A stretch of 10,749 nucleotides of DNA, taken from positions 2,105-12,853 of the forward strand of contig DHJT01000045.1 in NCBI GenBank assembly GCA_002404465.1, in the 5' to 3' direction. Origin of the DNA: Sutterella sp. UBA4713 (lineage in GTDB: Bacteria; Pseudomonadota; Gammaproteobacteria; Burkholderiales; Burkholderiaceae_F). The translations under genes and the position numbers were made by a program. Below are positions 7,782-10,749 of the stretch, piece by piece (position 1 is the first letter of the stretch; every line of letters begins with the position of its first letter). The notes beneath the pieces are model-generated. The model made no database searches and was not told the origin of the DNA. It saw only the letters and a program-made list of their open reading frames with translations.

Positions 7782-7856
7782 GCACGGTTAGCTCAGGGGT
7801 AGAGCATCGCCTTCACACGGCGGGGGCCACTGGTTCGAAACCAGTACCGTGCACCA
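7782..7856 (+). tRNA. tRNA-Val(CAC)
   Basis: A complete cloverleaf of 75 nt including an encoded CCA. The acceptor arm GCACGGT pairs fully with ACCGTGC, and the discriminator base is A. The D stem is GCTC/GAGC with an AGGGGTA loop. The anticodon stem TCGCC/GGCGG (one T-G pair at the outer end) holds the loop TTCACAC, so the anticodon is CAC, reading the valine codon GTG. The T arm is ACTGG/CCAGT with the loop TTCGAAA. No partial copy of its 3' end appears elsewhere in the window, so there is no sign that an integrated element uses it. Confidence 0.97.
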
Positions 7857-8057
7857 GTCTCATCGCTTTAAGCGCCGAACATTCCGTTTTTAAAGACTTT
7901 TTTCTCTTTTGGCGTGCAAGCTCGGCATGAGTCGAATGTGTTGCGTTCGCTTTTTGCTACCGCACTTACTACTGTCAATACGACCTTATATCCAAAGCGC
8001 CATCCGGTGCCGGCGCTGTGCCTACTGAGTTAACTGCATCGATGTTCCGAGCGGCGC
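7857..8057. other. non-coding gap between tRNA-Val and the lysR 3' end
   Basis: About 200 bp with no convincing gene. It contains a tight palindrome CGCTTTAAGCG (7864-7874) shortly after the tRNA, followed by T-runs around 7888-7912. These may together end the tRNA transcript, but the stem is too small to call a terminator with confidence. A 33-codon ATG frame from 7927 has no ribosome binding site and no recognisable sequence. I see no terminator for lysR on the minus strand. Confidence 0.3.
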
Positions 8058-9053
8058 TCACATTGTCGTTTTTTTATTTCTCGGTTCGGCACGTTTTTCT
8101 GTTGTTCCTGTCTTTTTAGCTCCGTTTTTTTCCCCTTTGTCTTTTTCCTTGGCCATCACTTCTTTAGCCACATTGATGAAAGCGGCAGCCGGTCGCGAAA
8201 GATAGCGGCTTCGACTCCAGGCGATCGTCAATTTGGTCGTCGGATGGTCGCGCCCCAAGTCATAGTATTGAACGGAGTGATTGGTCGTATCGGCAAGCGG
8301 ACTCGGAACAAGAGCACACCCGAGACCAGCTTCGACAAGGGCCGGAATGGACGTAATGGACTGCGCTTCGAGAATGACGTTCGGCTCGATGCGGTATTTG
8401 GCACACAGGGTCGTGAAGAACTTATGGAACACTTGTCCGGCCTTTAAGACAATGAAGTCGTCGTCGGCAAACTCGGAAAATTTCACGGACGGAAAGCGCC
8501 CTCCCGGAGGAACGGGTCCGGTTTTTACGGGTCTGTGATCGGCCGGCGCACATAGTAAAACCCGTTCTGTCATCAGCGGCTCGCAGACAAGGTTATTCGT
8601 GACTGTCGCTTCCAGAGCAAGCGTGCAGTCCACCAGTCCCTTTTCAGCTAAATCCACGAGTTCGGATGAAATGCCTTCCAAAAGGTGGATTTTGATATCC
8701 GGATAGCGCTTTCTGTAAACAGGGAGTACTTTCGATAGGACGGTGTTGGAGCGATACTGCGTCGATCCGATGAAAACTTCGCCGCTCGTGAGCATGTGCT
8801 TGTCACTGAAAAATTGTTCGCGCTGGCGATAAATGGATTCGATTTTACGTTCGGTCTCCATATAAAACTGTCCGTCTTCGGTTAAAACCCACGGTTGCGA
8901 AGTTCGGTCAAAAAGTTCAATGTCGTTATCTTCTTCGACGCGCCGAATGTATTGACTCAGTGACGGCTGCGAGACATAAAGTTTCTTGGCCGCTTTGGTG
9001 ATGCTTCCGGTTTCGAGAATGGTTTCAATGTATCTGAGGGCAGTACGACGCAT
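8058..9053 (-). CDS. LysR-family transcriptional regulator
   Basis: LysR-type regulator of 331 residues. The winged helix-turn-helix covers residues 1-60: TGSITKAAKKLYVSQPSLSQ at 15-34 is the classic LysR helix-turn-helix, followed by IRRVEEDNDIELFDR. The dimerisation helix follows, and then the type 2 periplasmic-binding-like effector domain from about residue 90 (GEVFIGSTQYRSNTVLSKVLP) to 300, including LVEAGLGCALVPSPLAD near 255. The last 30 or so residues form a Lys/Glu/Thr-rich tail (KEKDKGEKNGAKK and onward) beyond the usual LysR end, probably disordered. The effector cannot be read from sequence. Being divergent from the AGCS symporter, it is a good candidate to control that transporter in response to an amino acid (inference). 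No clear Shine-Dalgarno precedes the ATG; a U-rich stretch is there instead. Confidence 0.92.
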   Translation of the reverse strand: MRRTALRYIETILETGSITKAAKKLYVSQPSLSQYIRRVEEDNDIELFDRTSQPWVLTEDGQFYMETERKIESIYRQREQFFSDKHMLTSGEVFIGSTQYRSNTVLSKVLPVYRKRYPDIKIHLLEGISSELVDLAEKGLVDCTLALEATVTNNLVCEPLMTERVLLCAPADHRPVKTGPVPPGGRFPSVKFSEFADDDFIVLKAGQVFHKFFTTLCAKYRIEPNVILEAQSITSIPALVEAGLGCALVPSPLADTTNHSVQYYDLGRDHPTTKLTIAWSRSRYLSRPAAAFINVAKEVMAKEKDKGEKNGAKKTGTTEKRAEPRNKKTTM

Positions 9054-9060
9054 GGTGATA

Positions 9061-9084
9061 AAAAGAAAAACCGCAACTTGGCGG
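9061..9084 (-). terminator. attenuator-like hairpin with U-run in the lysR leader
   Basis: On the minus strand, CCGC, loop CAAGTT and GCGG (9084-9071) are followed at once by TTTTTCTTTT (9070-9061), about 17 nt before the lysR ATG. The stem is only 4 bp, or 5 with a G-U pair, but GC-only, so it could be a weak intrinsic terminator inside the leader. The U-run may instead be an S1-type translation enhancer replacing the missing Shine-Dalgarno. Confidence 0.4.
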
Positions 9085-9107
9085 CGTCGTTATAAAACAA
9101 TTCCTAT

Positions 9108-9136
9108 ATTTTATTAGCAAAAAAAGTATTTGTCGA
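9108..9136 (-). promoter_or_regulatory. putative lysR promoter
   Basis: Read on the minus strand, TCGACA (9136-9131) and TAAAAT (9113-9108) are 17 bp apart, with four and five consensus matches respectively. Transcription would start near 9101, giving a leader of about 48 nt before lysR. Its -35 overlaps that of the opposing plus-strand promoter at 9130-9135. Confidence 0.5.
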
Positions 9137-9157
9137 ATAGATGCAAAATGTTATAAA
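9130..9157 (+). promoter_or_regulatory. putative plus-strand promoter of the structured RNA / symporter leader
   Basis: TTGTCG (9130-9135) and TATAAA (9152-9157) are 16 bp apart, with four and five consensus matches. The predicted start falls near 9163-9165, right at the beginning of the structured segment 9162-9260. The flanking DNA is very AT-rich (9090-9165). Confidence 0.45.
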
Positions 9158-9161
9158 TTAA

Positions 9162-9260
9162 TTGGTCTAGAGCGAATCCGTTTCCTTCACCTCCTTGCGG
9201 TCAAACTATTTGAAGCCAGAACTCTTCTCGTACAAGACCAAATAATCGGATTCGCTTTTT
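9162..9260 (+). ncRNA. candidate structured small RNA or symporter leader with anti-Shine-Dalgarno segment
   Basis: A perfect 10-bp inverted repeat, AGCGAATCCG (9171-9180) and CGGATTCGCT (9247-9256), closes the segment, and its right arm runs into TTTTT (9256-9260). Two more bases on each side (A-T and G-T) can extend the stem. Inside are a small hairpin TCAAA-CTA-TTTGA (9201-9213) and the unpaired-looking TCACCTCCTT (9187-9196), identical to the 3' tail of 16S rRNA and so complementary to Shine-Dalgarno sites. A second pair, TTGGTCT (9162-9168) with AGACCAA (9235-9241), crosses the first. A promoter-like element lies just upstream. No open frame explains the segment. I do not recognise a known RNA family, and a glycine riboswitch is not evident. 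It could be a stand-alone sRNA of about 95 nt or an attenuator ahead of the symporter gene. Confidence 0.45.
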
Positions 9261-9415
9261 CATTTTGAGTCGCAGAGCCTAAGGTGCCGGATGCCGTTTG
9301 TTCGGACTCGGGCTGATTTCTGCTTGCTTTCGTAGGTGCTTTCCCCTAGAGAGGATTTATTTGCGTCCTTTATACTCCCTACATCTTGTGAGTGCAACTT
9401 CGGGGGAGACGGGCA
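9261..9415 (+). other. upstream region of the symporter gene
   Basis: A 155-bp non-coding stretch between the T-run of the candidate RNA and the symporter start. It holds TATACT (9371-9376), a possible -10 without a matching -35. I see no riboswitch consensus, in particular none of the glycine-aptamer core that precedes some AGCS genes. Confidence 0.3.
9402..9408 (+). promoter_or_regulatory. ribosome binding site selecting the GTG start of the symporter
   Basis: GGGGGAG, 7 nt before the GTG at 9416. It decides the start: the only other in-frame candidate downstream of the TGA at 9389 is a GTG at 9392, which has no purine-rich site at proper spacing. Confidence 0.65.
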
Positions 9416-10749
9416 GTGGAGACGATTATTTCGATACTCGGGGCCATCAGCGGATTTGTCTGGGGCCCGGTTATGTTGTTTTTCCTTATCGGGACAGGCA
9501 TTTATCTGACCGTCGGATTGCGCGGATACACGTTCCGTCACATTCCGACGGCTTTTCGTATGTTGGTCACGAAAAGCGATGAGTCCGGAGCGGGCAAAGG
9601 GGAGATCTCGTCCTTTAGTGCCCTGATGACGGCGATGGCCGGTACGGTCGGTACCGGTTCGATTGTCGGTGTGGCAACCGCACTGATGGCAGGCGGCCCC
9701 GGAGCGCTTTTTTGGATGTGGTGCACGGCCTTAGTCGGTATGGCGACGAAGTTTTCAGAGATTGTTTTGGCGATGCATTTTCGCGAAACATCACCTGCGG
9801 GGAATGTTGTCGGCGGCGCGATGTATTACATCAAAAACGGTCTGGGACCGAAGTGGCGATGGCTTGCTTATGCATTTGCCGTCTTCACGGGGTTTTCGTG
9901 TTTCGGAATCGGGAATATGGTTCAGAGCAACGCCATCTCCGGTGTCTTGCAGCAGTCCATGCACATCCCGACGTGGGTTACGGCCGGCGTTTTATGTTTT
10001 TTAATCGGGCTGGTTGTTCTTGGCGGGGTTAAACGTATCGGATATGTGGCCGGGCGCATTGTCCCGACGATGGTTGTTGTTTACATCCTGGCCGGTTTTT
10101 TTGTTCTCATTTGTCACTATGACATGATTATCCCGACCTTAAAAATGGTTGTTGTCGATGCCTTTACACCGACGGCGGCTACCGGAGGGTTTGCCGGCGC
10201 GACCGTCATGATGGCGATTCGTTTCGGCATGGCGCGCGGCGTCTTTGCCAATGAGGCCGGATTGGGAAGCGCCCCGATTGCGCATGCGACGGCCATCTCC
10301 TCGCCGATTCGTCAGGGAACGCTCGGCATGCTCGAAGTCTTCATTACGACGTTTTTCATTTGCACGATGACCGGTTTGACGATTCTGATTACCGGGCAGT
10401 GGTGTGCCGTCGGTGCTCAGGGAGCGTCCATGACGGCGCTTGCTTTCGAGTCCGTTATGCCCGGGATCGGTAGATATATCGTAACCTTGGCTTTGGCCTT
10501 TTTTGCATTTACGACCATTTTGGGTTGGTGCGTGTACGGCGAGCGTGCCTGGATGTTCCTTTGCGGGGATAAAGCCTTAAAGCCCTTCCGTGTTTTTTAT
10601 ACGCTCATTGTTCCGATCGGTGCCTTGGTTCAGATTGATTTCGTTTGGCTTTTCGCCGATGTCATGAACGGCCTGATGGCAATCCCGAACCTGATTTGTA
10701 TGCTGGCTCTGTCCGGTGTCATCGCAAAGGAAGTCAAGCGATTCCAGCA
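9416..10749 (+). CDS. sodium:alanine/glycine symporter (AGCS family), 3' end outside window
   Basis: Sodium- (or proton-) coupled amino-acid symporter of the AGCS family, an inner-membrane carrier with the LeuT-like fold that usually takes up alanine or glycine. From the GTG at 9416 the frame is open to the window edge, giving 444 residues. Family members usually have 450-490, so only a short end is missing. Signatures: SFSALMTAMAGTVGTG then GVATALMAGGPGALFWMW (about 68-100), ATKFSEIVLAMHFRE, GGAMYYIKNGLG, GGVKRIG near 203, and the highly conserved NEAGLGSAPIAHA at Asn279 onward. Repeated hydrophobic segments fit 10-11 helices. One oddity is Ser82 in GTGSIVG, where most family members carry Asn (GTGN). 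The gene is divergent from a LysR regulator, which may control it (inference). Specificity for Ala, Gly or another small amino acid cannot be decided from sequence. Confidence 0.93.
   Translation, partial: METIISILGAISGFVWGPVMLFFLIGTGIYLTVGLRGYTFRHIPTAFRMLVTKSDESGAGKGEISSFSALMTAMAGTVGTGSIVGVATALMAGGPGALFWMWCTALVGMATKFSEIVLAMHFRETSPAGNVVGGAMYYIKNGLGPKWRWLAYAFAVFTGFSCFGIGNMVQSNAISGVLQQSMHIPTWVTAGVLCFLIGLVVLGGVKRIGYVAGRIVPTMVVVYILAGFFVLICHYDMIIPTLKMVVVDAFTPTAATGGFAGATVMMAIRFGMARGVFANEAGLGSAPIAHATAISSPIRQGTLGMLEVFITTFFICTMTGLTILITGQWCAVGAQGASMTALAFESVMPGIGRYIVTLALAFFAFTTILGWCVYGERAWMFLCGDKALKPFRVFYTLIVPIGALVQIDFVWLFADVMNGLMAIPNLICMLALSGVIAKEVKRFQ

Noticed and set aside
7864..7912. Terminator after tRNA-Val
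   Set aside because: The CGCTTTAAGCG palindrome has almost no loop, and the T-runs are 14 nt or more away. It is noted in the gap entry but not called a terminator.
7927..8028. 33-codon ATG frame with several cysteines
   Set aside because: No ribosome binding site, no recognisable sequence, and it sits in an otherwise non-coding gap.
9171..9256. MITE-like element bounded by 10-bp inverted repeats
   Set aside because: There is no flanking target duplication and no second copy in the window. The T-run on one side fits an RNA end better.
9267..9314. Second crossing pair GAGTC/GACTC and AGCC/GGCT downstream of the candidate RNA
   Set aside because: Arms of 5 and 4 bp are expected by chance in 50 bp. 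There is no T-run or other support.
9162..9415. Glycine riboswitch ahead of the AGCS symporter
   Set aside because: The conserved aptamer core of glycine riboswitches is not recognisable on the plus strand here.
9260..9541. 93-codon minus-strand frame across the symporter start
   Set aside because: It overlaps the symporter 5' end and its ribosome binding site, its composition is unlike a protein, and it has no own ribosome binding site. It is a shadow frame.

Overview
The window reads as an ordinary chromosomal stretch of a Gram-negative proteobacterium. The evidence is an outer-membrane lipoprotein murein transglycosylase (MltA type), an A-type Fe-S carrier of the ErpA kind, and a divergent metG / mrp (apbC) pair, an arrangement also found in E. 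coli. Protein style and the roughly balanced base composition would suit a betaproteobacterium such as a Sutterellaceae-like member of Burkholderiales. That placement is an impression from sequence style and was not tested. I see no phage, transposase or CRISPR signature.

Layout. (1) Positions 1-3331, plus strand: the 3' part of hemW, overlapped by 4 bp by a lipoprotein lytic transglycosylase; then an alpha/beta hydrolase of the fluoroacetate/haloacetate dehalogenase family; then erpA with its own TATAAT box. (2) Positions 3375-6464, minus strand: a ten-helix EamA/DMT permease and methionyl-tRNA synthetase, separated by the strong intrinsic terminator of metG. (3) Positions 6583-7856, plus strand: the P-loop Fe-S carrier Mrp/ApbC, then a tRNA-Val(CAC) with a well-spaced promoter. 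(4) Positions 8058-10749: a minus-strand LysR-type regulator diverging from a sodium:alanine/glycine symporter (AGCS) that runs off the right edge.

Functional links. HemW (heme trafficking, a radical-SAM family protein), ErpA and Mrp all touch iron-sulfur or heme cofactor handling, but they lie in separate transcription units. The LysR gene and the symporter are divergent neighbours, the classic arrangement for a regulator and its target. They are separated by 362 bp, the most structured non-coding stretch in the window.

The most interesting part is that 362-bp interval (9054-9415). It holds back-to-back promoter-like elements sharing a -35 region, and a hairpin plus U-run in the presumed lysR leader. 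It also holds, on the plus strand, a candidate ~95-nt structured RNA. This RNA has a promoter-like element just upstream, a 10-bp inverted repeat closing its ends followed by a T-run, and a central segment identical to the anti-Shine-Dalgarno tail of 16S rRNA. It could be a stand-alone small RNA or a leader/attenuator of the symporter gene; sequence alone cannot decide.
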